Source of the DNA: Azolla caroliniana
Taxonomy: Eukaryota > Polypodiophyta
DNA length: 64,000 nucleotides
NCBI GenBank assembly: GCA_043228905.1
Contig: JBHGNT010000007.1
Span: 8,432,001-8,496,000 of the forward strand
Reading direction: 5' to 3'
Both the position numbers and the translations under genes were made by a program. Positions 44,989-55,693 of the stretch are shown piece after piece; the first letter of the stretch is position 1, and each line of letters opens with the position of its first letter. Below the pieces are notes generated by a model that saw nothing but the letters and a program-made list of their open reading frames with translations, had not been told where the DNA came from and searched no databases.

Positions 44989-46960
44989 CATCCTTGTTTG
45001 GGACAAGAGCTCTCTTTTGTTCCTTTCATGATTTGCCGGCACCGTTAGGAATTGGACGGATTTCCCTCCATTTTGGTTCCGAATTCGTGCAAAAGCCGCA
45101 CCGCTATTGAGCACCTTCATCGCCATCCGTGAAGCCGTGATAAAGGGTTGCCCGAGGATCACGAAGTGTGAGACCTCTTCTTGTACGAAGAAATTTTGGT
45201 CGATCTTGACATCCCCGATCTTCACTGTCACATCCGGACAAGCCGCAAATAGATCTTCCGTTGCTTTAGTGGCCGCCCGGATCTTCCATCCATGATTGGT
45301 GTTAATAGGCCACTTCCCCTTCCGGTAGAACTCCTTAGACATCAAATTGATCTTCGATCCATGATCAATCAATGCTAGCACGGGCTCTTTGATGTTGCCG
45401 ATTCGGACCGGAGTCTCGGTGGTTGCACGCGCCCAGTGTGGCTTTGTATAGTGGGAATTCGGAATCTCGTCCTCCACTTCGGTGTCGTTCATCAAAACGG
45501 TATTTGCATTCACCATCGATGCATTTTCCTCCGTAGTTTGTCTTTTTCTTTTCACGAGATCCCCAAGAAGATCATGGAACTCTTTTTTTGCTATTCTGAG
45601 TAGTTCCCGAAGCGAAAAATCTACCCGACTATCAAGGATTCTCTCCTCGAACACCTTTTTCAAGTCCGTTTGTTGTTCGATGTCTGAGGTGATCTTGAAT
45701 GCCAGAATCATTTTTCCTTTCCCTCTTCCATCGGAGTTCTAGCTCTCCGGTGTCTTTGATGGTCCAGCCGCATCATCCGTGCGCCGTCGTTTCTCGTCTA
45801 CATACACTTCATGCAATTGACATAGTGCATGTACTCTATTCTTGTCTACGGGGCACTCCCATCCCGTAGCTTCTTGGATACATTCTGCGGCGCTTCGGAT
45901 TTCATCATGGTCGGCTTTCTTGGAAATTTCTAGCACTTCCGGCCAAAAAGATGCCTTTGCTATAGATGACTCCTCCACATGTATTCCCGTGGTTGTCGCA
46001 AAATGGTTTTTCGCCGCGATCTCCTCCTCTAGGACCTTCTTCATGCCGCCTTTAAGGATGTTTGGTCGGAGTGGCTTCCAAGAATCCATCGAATGAATCC
46101 GATTTCCCTTGTAGTAGATAAGATCCCGTTGTAGCGCTTCCTTGTGCTCGTCGCAATCCCTCCGATCATGTTCGGTGCTATCGCACCATATGCACCGACG
46201 GTCCATATACTTGGAACTTGTGGGACGATCATCCGACTTCTTCACCATCACGATTTTTAGATTCTCCATCTCCTTCAGTAACTGCTCCACCGTAGTTGCG
46301 TCGATTCCCTTCTCGGTCATAGCTTCCCAACCCCGTGGTTGATGGTCTTCCGATCCGGATCTCGATTTCGGAATCGGTTTCGAAACCCTCTTCTCTTCGT
46401 TGGCAAGCCATTGCCCCCTCTTTGTGTATCGCGTGACGATATCCCGCACGCTTTCCCATGTTTCGGTGAGGCCACTCTTGGTAGTCGTATCCTCTAGCAG
46501 CACTCCAAGATCCTTCCGGTCCTGAACATCTACGGCTCGTAAGAACATGATAACTTTGTCCGGTGCAAGGATAGCTTGATCTCTCGCGGACAACCTCCCG
46601 AACCGACTTTCGAATGCCGAAAACACATCGAGGACCTTCATCCCCTTATCCGGGGTTTCCACCCAATCCTCGAATCATCTCCGCGTTGCCTTGGAGGAGT
46701 CCTCGATAGAGAACGTGGTCTTTAGCACCTCTTCAAACACTTCCCACGTCGGATTTTGTTGTCGTAGCTTGTGGATACTTGCTTGAAGCCCGTCGGTAGC
46801 CACCCGGTTGAAGGATGTCACTTGCAATCCTTCCGAAATCTCGCACCGTATCTATCATTTCCGCCTTGTAGTCCCGAAGATAGTGTGATACGTCCTTTCC
46901 GTTGAATTGCCCGATCCGTTGCATGAGCCGCTCTACTACCGTCACTATCTCCGACATCAC
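44980..46960 (-). pseudogene. Gypsy-2 gag-protease remnant
   Basis: Gag begins near 46960 (MSEIVTVVERLMQRIGQFNG, matching IGRFDGKDATKYL in gypsy-1), shifts frame near 46840 and 46670, and continues at 46662-45739 with the zinc knuckle CIWCDSTEHDRRDC. A stop at 45739 precedes the protease part 45711-44980 (LALIDHGSKINLMSKEFYRK, FVILGQPFITASRMAM). The DHGS protease motif is conserved with gypsy-1. Confidence 0.87.
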
Positions 46961-47034
46961 ACGTTATTCTTAAAACATCCGCTCGAACATCATCATCATG
47001 TTGTTAGCCTCTGGTTGATTTTCCATCTCCTTGC

Positions 47035-47695
47035 TGTTGGGAGATAGGTCCCTCCGGATGGGAAGGGAGAAGAATAGTGCCGACGAACAAACTCGGCCGA
47101 GGCCGAAACGGTATGAACCGGATGGGGAGTACCCGACTGCGGAGAGCCGGATGGTGTAGGCCCGGTATGAACCGGATGGGGAGTACCCGACTACGGAGAG
47201 CCGGATGGTGCAGGCCCGGTATGAACCGGAGGAAGAGACATATTCGTAAATATGTTTCTGAGAGCCCATCGAGGCTACATTTGTAAATAGCCGAAAAGTC
47301 ATATTAGTATAAATATGACTTAGGGCAAACTGTTGTTTTTTTGTTGTTGTTATAATTCTTCCTTGTTGGTGCAAGAAGAAGATAGAGCGCGTAACTGTAC
47401 AGAGAGAGAGAGAGAGAGACGAGGTCGTTGCCTCTGTTGTAACCGCCGCCTGTGGCGAAGATCTGTGAGCACGAGGTCGTTGCGTCAGTGAACTCACTGT
47501 TGTATATTCCTACATACTGACAGTTTGCAGCCTGTGGGCTGCCGTGGTTTTTCCCTTATTTTGGGGTTTTCCACGTAAACCTCCTGTGTACCATTTCTCC
47601 CCTTTGTGTCGCGTTTCATTACCTGTTTTTCTGTGTATGAAAAGAATCTCGGTTGTGGCCGAGCGTCGGACATAAGGAACGTTGAGTTCTCATCA
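47035..47695 (+). repeat. Solo LTR of the copia-E family (661 bp)
   Basis: TGTTGGGAGATAGGTCCCTC...TTCTCATCA with a perfect 5-bp target repeat CTTGC (47030-47034 and 47696-47700) and no internal sequence. It holds two units of a 54-bp minisatellite (GGTATGAACCGGATGGGGAG at 47109 and 47163, with a partial third at 47217) and an (AG)n tract near 47400. Left by recombination between the two LTRs of a full insertion. Confidence 0.92.
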
Positions 47696-47730
47696 CTTGC
47701 CACCCGTGTTCATGTCGGGTACACCACCTG

Positions 47731-48459
47731 TGTCGTGCCTTTCGGCGCCGGATCGTTTGCGTGAGTCGGGTGGGAACCACTGAGGTTTTGGACTAGGAGA
47801 AAAGAAAATTCTAAGGCAATGAAGAATATGGAATATGTTGTAAGAAAGAAAGATATGAAAAACTCGTGAATCCCACGAGTATAGTGTATTAGTGAGTACT
47901 CAGATTAAGAGAGAAAAATAGTTAGCAAATTCGTGAATCCCACGATTATATTATATTAATCCACCCTTGTAAAATAAGCAACAACAACCCATACATCTTT
48001 CTCTCCTCCTTATATAAGGATGGAAGAGGCTAAGCATAGGTTCATGCTTTTTCTAAAGTGTTCATGCACACTAAATGTGCATGAGTTGCCTCTTTACACT
48101 ATGCTTTTATTTCCTAAATATAGTGCTCATGCTCGCTATATGTGCACGAGTCATTTTTTATTGGTGTACATTTTTCTTATAAATAAAGTATTCACGCATT
48201 CTAAAAAATGCATGACTTACCTTTTAATAAAGGTAGGCGTAAATAAAGGTCTTATATGTATTAAATCTATATTTAGAACACTTAAGATAAATTAGTACAA
48301 TGGTAAGGTTGGGGTTTGTCTATGTGGAGGTACAAGGTTCAAATCTTGTCCTATGCACGTAATAAATATTTTTAATATTTTATTTTATGTATTATACGGA
48401 CTTTAAATCAGATATAGTATTTTACATATTTCACGTAGTTTGTGATTCACACTACGACA
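47731..48459 (-). repeat. 5' LTR of gypsy-2 (729 bp)
   Basis: Direct copy of 40689-41417. The minus-strand primer site (TGGTGTACCCGACATG) lies just inside at about 47711-47726. Confidence 0.9.
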
Positions 48460-48463
48460 ACGT

Positions 48464-49546
48464 TTCGGAGGTTCGACTGAACCTGATATCAACCGGTCGG
48501 CTAAATGATGAAGGCTACATGGGTAGCATCCGGAACAGAGTTATGAAGTTAAGCAAAGGGAGCCTAATAGTGGCTTGAGCTCGGAAGGTCATCACACTAT
48601 ACTTGATGCATGCCCGGATATGTCGGGAAGAAGTGAATGTTGCATCCGACACTGTTGGTGAGTTGTGGCACAAGAGATTGTGTCATATGAGCCAGAAGGG
48701 GATGAGAAGACTTGCCGAAGACAACCTCATTTCGGAGGTGAAAGACGTGCATCTTGAGAAGTGCACCGATTGCTTGGCCGGCAAGCAAAACCAAACCTCC
48801 TTCTGGTCAAGACCACCAATGAGACGGAATGCACCACTAGAGGTGGTGCATACCGATGTGTGTCATGTGGGCACGAAGTCACATGCCAGATCATGTAGTA
48901 CTTCGTGACATTCATAGATGACCATAGCCAAAAGTTGTGGGTCTCACCGTTGAAGACGAAGGATCAGGTGATATCCGTCTTCAAGGAACTCCACGCGAGA
49001 GTGGAAAGAGATACCGGCCAGAAGCTGAAGGCGGTTCGAGCGGACAACGGAGGAGAATATCGGGGCAATTCGAGGAGTATTGTCAGTCGAAGGGAATCCA
49101 ACTCGAATTCACCGTGTCGAAGACGCCGGAATTGAACGGGCTGGCCGAACGGATGAACCAGACCGTGATGGAGAGAGTCTAGAGCATGCTGGCACATGCA
49201 AAGTTACCCAAGAAATTTTGGTCTTAGGCGTTGACGACGGCGACCTATGTGATAAATAGATCACCCTCAGTACCCTTGGATGGAGACACGACGCAAAGAG
49301 TATGGACCGGTAAGGACGTATCCTACTGTCATCTAAAGGTGTTTGGATGTCGCACTTATGTGCATGTGGCGAAGGACAAGAGAGAAAAGCTGGATCCGAA
49401 GTCCCGACCATGCATATTCCTTGGATACGGAGATGATGAGTAAAGTTACCGGGTGTGGGATCTGGTCGACGAGAAGGTGTTCCGGAGTCGGGACATAGTC
49501 TTCATGGAAGACAAGACCATGCTGATTGGGAATCGGAGAGAAGGTG
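48464..49546 (+). pseudogene. Copia-E integrase
   Basis: Continues the copia-E frame after gypsy-2: VRLNLISTGRLNDEGY, integrase zinc finger (LWHKRLCHMSQKGM, CTDCLAGKQ), core blocks TFIDDHSQKLWV, VRADNGGEY, LNGLAERMNQT and VFGCRTYVHVAKDKREKL. Stops at about 48577, 48906, 49182 and 49441 and a frameshift near 49080. Cut at 49551 by the young copia-F insertion. Confidence 0.86.
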
Positions 49547-49551
49547 ATGAA

Positions 49552-49835
49552 TGTTACACTTGCGTGTTCCTCTAGTAGCTTTGATGTGAACCATTTTCCC
49601 TATACATGGGCACTTTTTACTCTAGTGCTGGCTAGAGGTTTTTTCCCCATGTTACCACATACATGAGTCACTCATATGTGGTGGTACTTAGTACTTAGGG
49701 ATATATATTTCAGCTCCTATTTTTTTTTAGGAACATTCATCAATAGAGAGCTATTCCAGCCATTGCCTTCCTTGTGTGAGTGCTTCTTTCTTTGAGCTTC
49801 TTGTGTGTTTCCTACTCTTCCTCACATACCCAACA
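49552..49835 (+). repeat. 5' LTR of copia-F (284 bp)
   Basis: TGTTACACTTGCG...ACCCAACA. Contains a TATATAT stretch near 49702-49708 as the likely TATA box. Confidence 0.95.
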
Positions 49836-49836
49836 G

Positions 49837-49849
49837 TGGTATCAGAGCC
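49837..49849 (+). promoter_or_regulatory. Primer binding site of copia-F
   Basis: TGGTATCAGAGCC, one base after the LTR; initiator tRNA-Met complement. Confidence 0.9.
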
Positions 49850-50121
49850 AAGTTCTTCATCCTCTCCATCTTTGGTTGTCCGCATCGCGGTGTCGTGGCG
49901 CGCGCACACTTTTCATTGTGCAAATCAACTTCCGAATATAGAGAAGTGTATTTCAGCACTTGGAGCGCATTTTCAGCAGGTACCCTGCTGTTTTACCCCC
50001 ATTTCGAAGCCGTTCGTGTAGTCGAAATCGTCATCCGAGTGATAGTTTGTGAGCTGCATTTTCAGCACTCATTTCCGATTTGTTGAGGTAATATTTTACC
50101 ACTTTCTTGTTCTTTGGTAAA

Positions 50122-53100
50122 ATGGCAAACAATGGTGATTTGTTTGGCATGCTTCAAGCTGAAGATAAGCTTGATGGGACAAACTATCCAATGTGGTCCT
50201 ACATGATGAAACACGTTCTTGTTGCCAAACAACTATGGAACATAGTGGTAGATGTAGATCGACGCCCCGCCGGTCCTACTACTTCACAGTCTACTATCAC
50301 AGATACAGGTTCATCTTCGAGCACAGTGACTTCATCTACTCCACCAACACAAGAGCAACTTAGATGGGATGGAAAAGATGCTCAAGCTCATGCATTGATT
50401 GCACTTTCTGTGAAGCGTCATATAGTTCCACATATTCGGTCATGCTCTACGTCCAAACAAGCATGGGACACTCTTGCTTCGTTGTATGCCGTGCGTAACG
50501 AAGCACGTGTTGCATATTTGAGAAAGCAACTTGAGGATGTATATATGGCTGAAAATGAGTCGGTAGATGTGTATGTGACACGCATTAAAGATTTGAAAGA
50601 GCAATTGGCAAACATTGATGAGATCATTTCGAATACATCACTTGTCTCTACGTTGTTGAAAGGATTACCCGAATCTTTTCAAAGCTTTGCTACTACTATT
50701 CGTTTGGTTGCAAAAGGGAATACGGATATGTACGCATTTGATGAGGTTGTGTCTCTTCTTTTGCAAGAAGAACAATCTAGAGTGAATAGAAGTGGTTTGA
50801 TAGAGGGAACACAAGCACTTGCTATCTCACAAAAAGGAAAAGGCAAGCATGGTTCAGCTTTTGGTTCTTCAAAACCAAAGCCTCAACCTCCCTCTTTCAC
50901 TTATTCCTCTAATGATGGTGATTTGCAAAAGAAGAAAAGATGCAAATATTGTCGAAAGGTTGGCCATACGATTGAAGAATGTAGAAAGCTTGTTAAGCGC
51001 AATGAGAAGAAGAAGGAATCCGGCATGACCATTTCTGAAAATGTTTCAAGTGCAAAGAGTGATGAGGCCAACATGGCTCAAGATTATTGGGCATGTGTTG
51101 TTACATATCATTATGATGCATCATTGCACTCTAAATGTATGGTTGTAAGTGAGATTGATTCGGATTGGTTCTTTGATAGTGGTGCTTCAAAGCACATTAC
51201 TTCATGCAAAAGTTTTTTTGCATCCTTGAAAGATGCACCCAAAGGTGGACATGTGGTGTGTGCAAACAATGCCTCTTATCCTATCATTGGAGTAGGAGAA
51301 ATTGAGCTTTCGGCTGCAAATGGAGGTGTTGTCATCTTAAAGAATGTATTGTATGTGCCCGGTATCAAGAAGAACTTAATTTCGGTTCCTTTGATTGCCA
51401 AAGCCGGACTTCATGTACATTTTGTTGATGATAAGTGCATGGTTCACGATTATAGCAATGGTGATGTTATCGTGATGTCCGGTACATTATGCAATGGCTT
51501 GTACCGTTTAGATACATACAAGAGGGCTTCTCTAAATGCCTTGGCTGTACATACTTCTTCCATGGCTGAAATGGAGCTTTGGCATGCTCGTTTTGGTCAC
51601 TTGAACTTCAATAGTTTGCTTCACTTGCAAAAGAAGGATATGGTTATTGGGTTGCCTACACTTGAGTCCATTGAAAAACATGCATGTGAAGGTTGCATTC
51701 TTGGAAAAATGCATCGTGCTTCTTTTCCAAAAGATAGTCATACACACACTACAAGAAAATTACAACTTGTTCATAGTGATGTGTGTGGTCCTGTAAAGAC
51801 TCCATCTTTTGGAAAGCATGTATATTTTGTTACCTTCATTGATGATGCTACTCGTCATACATGGGTGTATCCTATGAAAGCAAAGAATGAAGTCTTTTCT
51901 TGCTTCAAATCATTTTTAGCTATGGCTGAAAATTTTTCCGCAAATAAGCTCTTGACTCTACGCACGGATCGTGGTGGCGAATATATGTCACATGAGTTTA
52001 ATGCTTTTCTTTGTGAAAGAGGTATTTTACATCAATGTACGGTGCCATATACACCTCAACAAAATGGTGTTGCAGAACGCAAAAATAGAACACTCTTAGA
52101 GATGGCACGATGTATGGTTAAAGGAAAGCATCTTCCTAACAAGTTTTGGATGGAAGCGGTTATGTGTGCAAATTATGTGTTGAATCGTTGCCCTACAAAA
52201 GCGTTGAGAGTCATTACGCCATATGAGGCTTGGAATGGACATAAACCTATGGTTAGTCATATGCGTGTGTTCGGTTGTTTGGCATATGCTCTTGTGCCAT
52301 CACAACAACGTCACAAACTTGATGACAAGGCAAAGAAATGCATATTTGTTGGTTATAGTGCGGAAAGTAAGGGATATCGTTTGTATCATCCATTGACGGA
52401 CACAATTATTGTGAGTCGAGATGTGGTATTTGCTGAAAATTCAGCTTTCCCTTTTCTTGAATGCAAAAAACAACCAACAGTTAGCTCACAAGATGTGTTT
52501 GATACACTCATGCCTTTGTTCCAAAGTGCTGCGCTTGACCATGGACATGTAGACCAGCCAAGTGAGTCTCAAAGGGATAAAAATTTCCAGCAAATAAGTG
52601 TTGAAAATGCACGAAATGTCCAACCAAATGTGGCTGAAAATGAGCATGAAATTCAGCCCACGCATGATGTACATATTGAAGATGTATTACATAATGAACG
52701 TATGGCTATCGAGAGGTCACAAACTATGCCGAGGTGGCTGAAACAAACTTTGCAAGATAGCAAATTGAGTGCACCTTTACTTGGTAAAACAAGATCAAGC
52801 TCTCGCCATGCATCAGGTAATTTTGTGGATTATTCTATTGTTGCAATAGCATGTAATGAGGAGCCACTTACTTTTGAAGATGCATGTGATGATCCACATT
52901 GGATGAGTGCTATGCAATCAGAAATGGATTCCATTCATAAAAATGGTACTTGGGAGTTATGTGAATTGCCAAAAGGAAAGAATGTGATTGGTACTAGGTG
53001 GGTTTACAAGATTAAACGAAAGCCCGATGGTAGTATTGATCGCTACAAAGCTAGATTGGTTGCCAAAGGATATGCCCAACAATATGGCATTGATTATGAG

Positions 53101-54372
53101 GAAACTTTTGCACCTACTTCACGCATGACTACCATTCGTACCGTGGTTGCATTGGCTGCCCAAAGAGGTTGGAAAATGCATCAATTGGACATAAAAACAG
53201 CCTTTTTAAATGGTGATTTGCAAGAAGAGGTTTATGTGAAGCAACCTCCTGGATTTGCTACGAAAGAGAAAGAGCATATGGTTTGTCGCTTGCATAAGGC
53301 CTTGTATGGTCTCAAGCAAGCTCCGCGTGCATGGTATGAAAAAATCCATAAGCACTTGATTTCTCTTGAAAGCACACTTTATGTACGCAAAGATGGGGCT
53401 GATCTTCTAGTGCTCGTTCTTTATGTTGATGACATACTCTTGACTGGGTCATGTGATGCAAAACTCGATTTTCTTATGGCTGATTTGCAGCATACTTTTG
53501 AAGTCACTTATCTTGGACTTTTGAGCTATTATCTTGGCATCCAGTTTGTATCCGTTGAGGGGGGAATGTTTATGCATCAAGGAAAGTATGTTGAAAAACT
53601 ACTTCAGCGTTTTGACTTTGAGGATTGCAAGCCGGTTTATACACCTGTGGAGATAGGATTTAGGTTCTCTGTTGAGGATTCTAGTGATGCGTTTGATACT
53701 TCTCTTTATCAACAAGCTGTGGGATGTCTTATATATGCATGCAATACAAGGCCGGATATACAGTATGCAGTCTCCCAATTGAGTCGATTCATGCATAGCC
53801 CTGGCACTAAGCATTGGCAAGCAGTGAAACGTGTGTTCAGATATCTTAGAGGCACTTTGAGCTTGGGTCTCTTTTATGGCAGAGATACTCAGCCATGCTT
53901 GCATGCTTTTACAGATAGTGATTGGGCTGGTTGTTATGATACTCGCGTGTCCACTAGTGGTAATTGCTTTTTCTTTGGAAACTCATGTATATCTTGGTTG
54001 AGTAAAAAGCAACCTATAGTGGCGACATCAAGTTGTGAAGCTGAGTACAGGGCAGTTTTCACAGCTACAGTGGAGTGTATATGGCTAAGACGCCTTTTGA
54101 TGGATCTTTGCATGGAGATTGAAGTTGCTACACGTATTCTCACAGATAGTCAGAGTGCATTGGCTGTTGCACGAAATCCTGTATTTCATGCACGGACCAA
54201 ACACATTGAGGTGCATTATCACTATGTGAGAGAGCGCTTTCATGCAGGAGATATTGATTTGGTATATGTGCCTACACAAGATAACGTGGCAGACATATTC
54301 ACCAAAGCTCTTCCACGAGAAAAGTTTGAAGCTTTTCGCAAAGCTTTAGGCTTATTGCCTTGTGGGGGCTGA
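50122..54372 (+). CDS. Copia-F gag-pol polyprotein
   Basis: 1416 codons from ATG 50122 (MANNGDLFGM) without a break. Gag occupies about residues 1-300 (DGTNYPMWSYMMKHVLV) with a CCHC knuckle near 273 (CKYCRKVGHTIEEC). Protease near 351 (WFFDSGASKHIT). Integrase zinc finger (HARFGHLNF, CEGCILGK) and D,D,E core near 549, 612 and 650 (HSDVCGP, RTDRGGEY, NGVAERKN). RT from about 960 (GTRWVYKIKRKPDGSIDRYK) with YVDDILLTG near 1100. RNase H near 1265 (DSDWAG, SSCEAEYRA, RTKHIEVHYHYVRE). The length and order are those of a complete plant copia polyprotein. One ORF encodes everything, so the gag to pol ratio is not set by a visible frameshift. Confidence 0.96.
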   Translation: MANNGDLFGMLQAEDKLDGTNYPMWSYMMKHVLVAKQLWNIVVDVDRRPAGPTTSQSTITDTGSSSSTVTSSTPPTQEQLRWDGKDAQAHALIALSVKRHIVPHIRSCSTSKQAWDTLASLYAVRNEARVAYLRKQLEDVYMAENESVDVYVTRIKDLKEQLANIDEIISNTSLVSTLLKGLPESFQSFATTIRLVAKGNTDMYAFDEVVSLLLQEEQSRVNRSGLIEGTQALAISQKGKGKHGSAFGSSKPKPQPPSFTYSSNDGDLQKKKRCKYCRKVGHTIEECRKLVKRNEKKKESGMTISENVSSAKSDEANMAQDYWACVVTYHYDASLHSKCMVVSEIDSDWFFDSGASKHITSCKSFFASLKDAPKGGHVVCANNASYPIIGVGEIELSAANGGVVILKNVLYVPGIKKNLISVPLIAKAGLHVHFVDDKCMVHDYSNGDVIVMSGTLCNGLYRLDTYKRASLNALAVHTSSMAEMELWHARFGHLNFNSLLHLQKKDMVIGLPTLESIEKHACEGCILGKMHRASFPKDSHTHTTRKLQLVHSDVCGPVKTPSFGKHVYFVTFIDDATRHTWVYPMKAKNEVFSCFKSFLAMAENFSANKLLTLRTDRGGEYMSHEFNAFLCERGILHQCTVPYTPQQNGVAERKNRTLLEMARCMVKGKHLPNKFWMEAVMCANYVLNRCPTKALRVITPYEAWNGHKPMVSHMRVFGCLAYALVPSQQRHKLDDKAKKCIFVGYSAESKGYRLYHPLTDTIIVSRDVVFAENSAFPFLECKKQPTVSSQDVFDTLMPLFQSAALDHGHVDQPSESQRDKNFQQISVENARNVQPNVAENEHEIQPTHDVHIEDVLHNERMAIERSQTMPRWLKQTLQDSKLSAPLLGKTRSSSRHASGNFVDYSIVAIACNEEPLTFEDACDDPHWMSAMQSEMDSIHKNGTWELCELPKGKNVIGTRWVYKIKRKPDGSIDRYKARLVAKGYAQQYGIDYEETFAPTSRMTTIRTVVALAAQRGWKMHQLDIKTAFLNGDLQEEVYVKQPPGFATKEKEHMVCRLHKALYGLKQAPRAWYEKIHKHLISLESTLYVRKDGADLLVLVLYVDDILLTGSCDAKLDFLMADLQHTFEVTYLGLLSYYLGIQFVSVEGGMFMHQGKYVEKLLQRFDFEDCKPVYTPVEIGFRFSVEDSSDAFDTSLYQQAVGCLIYACNTRPDIQYAVSQLSRFMHSPGTKHWQAVKRVFRYLRGTLSLGLFYGRDTQPCLHAFTDSDWAGCYDTRVSTSGNCFFFGNSCISWLSKKQPIVATSSCEAEYRAVFTATVECIWLRRLLMDLCMEIEVATRILTDSQSALAVARNPVFHARTKHIEVHYHYVRERFHAGDIDLVYVPTQDNVADIFTKALPREKFEAFRKALGLLPCGG

Positions 54373-54409
54373 TCTGTCACTCCTTGTACATGTTCACATC
54401 ATTCGCTCC

Positions 54410-54418
54410 AGGGGGGTT
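54410..54418 (+). promoter_or_regulatory. Polypurine tract of copia-F
   Basis: AGGGGGGTT directly before the TGTTACAC start of the 3' LTR. Confidence 0.8.
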
Positions 54419-54703
54419 TGTTACACTTGCGTGTTCCTCTAGTAGCTTTGATGTGAACCATTTTCCCTATACATGGGCACTTTTTACTCTAGTGCTGGCT
54501 AGAGGTTTTTTCCCCATGTTACCACATACATGAGTCACTCATATGTGGTGGTACTTAGTACTTAGGGATATATATTTCAGCTCCTATTTTTTTTTTAGGA
54601 ACATTCATCAATAGAGAGCTATTCCAGCCATTGCCTTCCTTGTGTGAGTGCTTCTTTCTTTGAGCTTCTTGTGTGTTTCCTACTCTTCCTCACATACCCA
54701 ACA
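54419..54703 (+). repeat. 3' LTR of copia-F (285 bp)
   Basis: Same as the 5' LTR apart from one extra T in the poly-T run. Confidence 0.95.
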
Positions 54704-54708
54704 ATGAA

Positions 54709-54892
54709 CTCCGGATCATCCAATTAAAACCGGCTTGAGGACACAAGGACTTACCCGGTTGAAAACCGAATGACACTCTACCTACCGACCGGAGAACAAG
54801 AAGAAGAAGAAGACATGGGAACCGGACAAGATCCCGAATCAGATTCGGATTCGGAACAAACAGAGGAACCGGTAGTCAGTAACCAAGGACGG
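54709..54892 (+). pseudogene. Last piece of copia-E
   Basis: Resumes after the copia-F target repeat with hinge-region sequence between integrase and RT (NRMTLYLPTGEQ, then acidic EEDMGTGQDPESDSDSEQ). It breaks off where the tandem array begins, so RT, RNase H and the 3' LTR of copia-E are gone. Confidence 0.65.
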
Positions 54893-55172
54893 AGGAACTG
54901 ATTGTCATTGGTTGTATTTCTTCTTGTGAAAACAATATTCGAGTAGTACTATTTAATTTTCCTAAAGATATAAACTATCTCGCGAGTAGACTATGTTTCC
55001 ATACATCCAAACAATTGAAGGAATACATGTCATGGATTATATTTCTTCACTATTCTCATTGGTTAGATTTGTTGGTGTGAATACAATATTAGAGTAATAC
55101 TATTTAATTTCCCTAAACATTTAAACTTTCGATTTAATTTTTATAATTAGTTTCAAAATTAACTTTTGTCAA

Positions 55173-55254
55173 GTCACTTTGGCCGAGTGGTTAACGCGTG
55201 GGCCTACTAAGTATATGGAGTCTCCCCGAGAGAGTTCGAATCTCTCAGGTGACG
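55173..55254 (+). tRNA. tRNA-Ser-like copy 1, anticodon ACT
   Basis: 82 nt. Acceptor GTCACTT/AGGTGAC and T arm GAGAGTTCGAATCTCTC are intact. The anticodon loop reads CTACTAA and the anticodon stem (TGGGC/GTATA) has a mismatch. CAA directly precedes it; no TTTT follows closely. Possibly a worn gene. Confidence 0.6.
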
Positions 55255-55610
55255 ATTTCATGGAAGAAAATGTTTCCATACATGCAAAAAATTGAAATGA
55301 TACACGAGATCGTGTTGAATGATTTGTATCAATATTGTCATTGGTTGTATTTTTTGGTGTGAAAACAGTATCAGAGTAGTACTATTTAATTTCCATAAAC
55401 ATTAAAACTTTCTCTCGAGTAGACTGTGCTTCCATACATCCAAAGAATTGAAGGAATACATGTAATTGCTTCGAAAGATTTTTTGTCACCATTGTCATTG
55501 GTTAGATTTCTTGGTGTGAAAACAATATCAGAGTCGTACTATTTAATTTCCCTGAACATTTAAAGTTTCTATTTTCCTTTTATAAGTAGTTTGCATCTAT
55601 GTTTTATTAA

Positions 55611-55693
55611 GTCACGTTGCCCGAGTGGTTAAGGCTTGTGCCTGCGAAGTACATGGCGTCTCCTCGTGAGATTTCGAATCTCGTAGCTGATGA
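55611..55693 (+). tRNA. tRNA-Ser-like pseudogene copy 2, anticodon GCG
   Basis: Loop CTGCGAA. Altered T arm (GAGATTTCGAATCTCG) and poor acceptor (GTCACGT against GATGAC). Probably non-functional. Confidence 0.6.

Larger units (their letters stand above)
40689..48459 (-). mobile_element. Gypsy-2, older relative of gypsy-1 nested in copia-E
   Basis: Two 729-bp LTRs in direct orientation around minus-strand gag, protease, RT, RNase H and integrase remnants. A 4-bp target repeat ACGT flanks it (40685-40688, 48460-48463), the same length as in gypsy-1. By eye the LTRs differ at roughly 15-20 sites, so it is older than gypsy-1. A solo LTR (47035-47695) sits between its primer site and gag. Confidence 0.92.
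49552..54703 (+). mobile_element. Copia-F, intact young Ty1/copia element
   Basis: 5152 bp with near-identical LTRs (284 and 285 bp, differing only in one poly-T length by eye). Perfect 5-bp target repeat ATGAA (49547-49551, 54704-54708), primer site, full-length ORF and polypurine tract. The target was the integrase end of copia-E. It is the youngest and only apparently competent element in the window. Confidence 0.96.
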
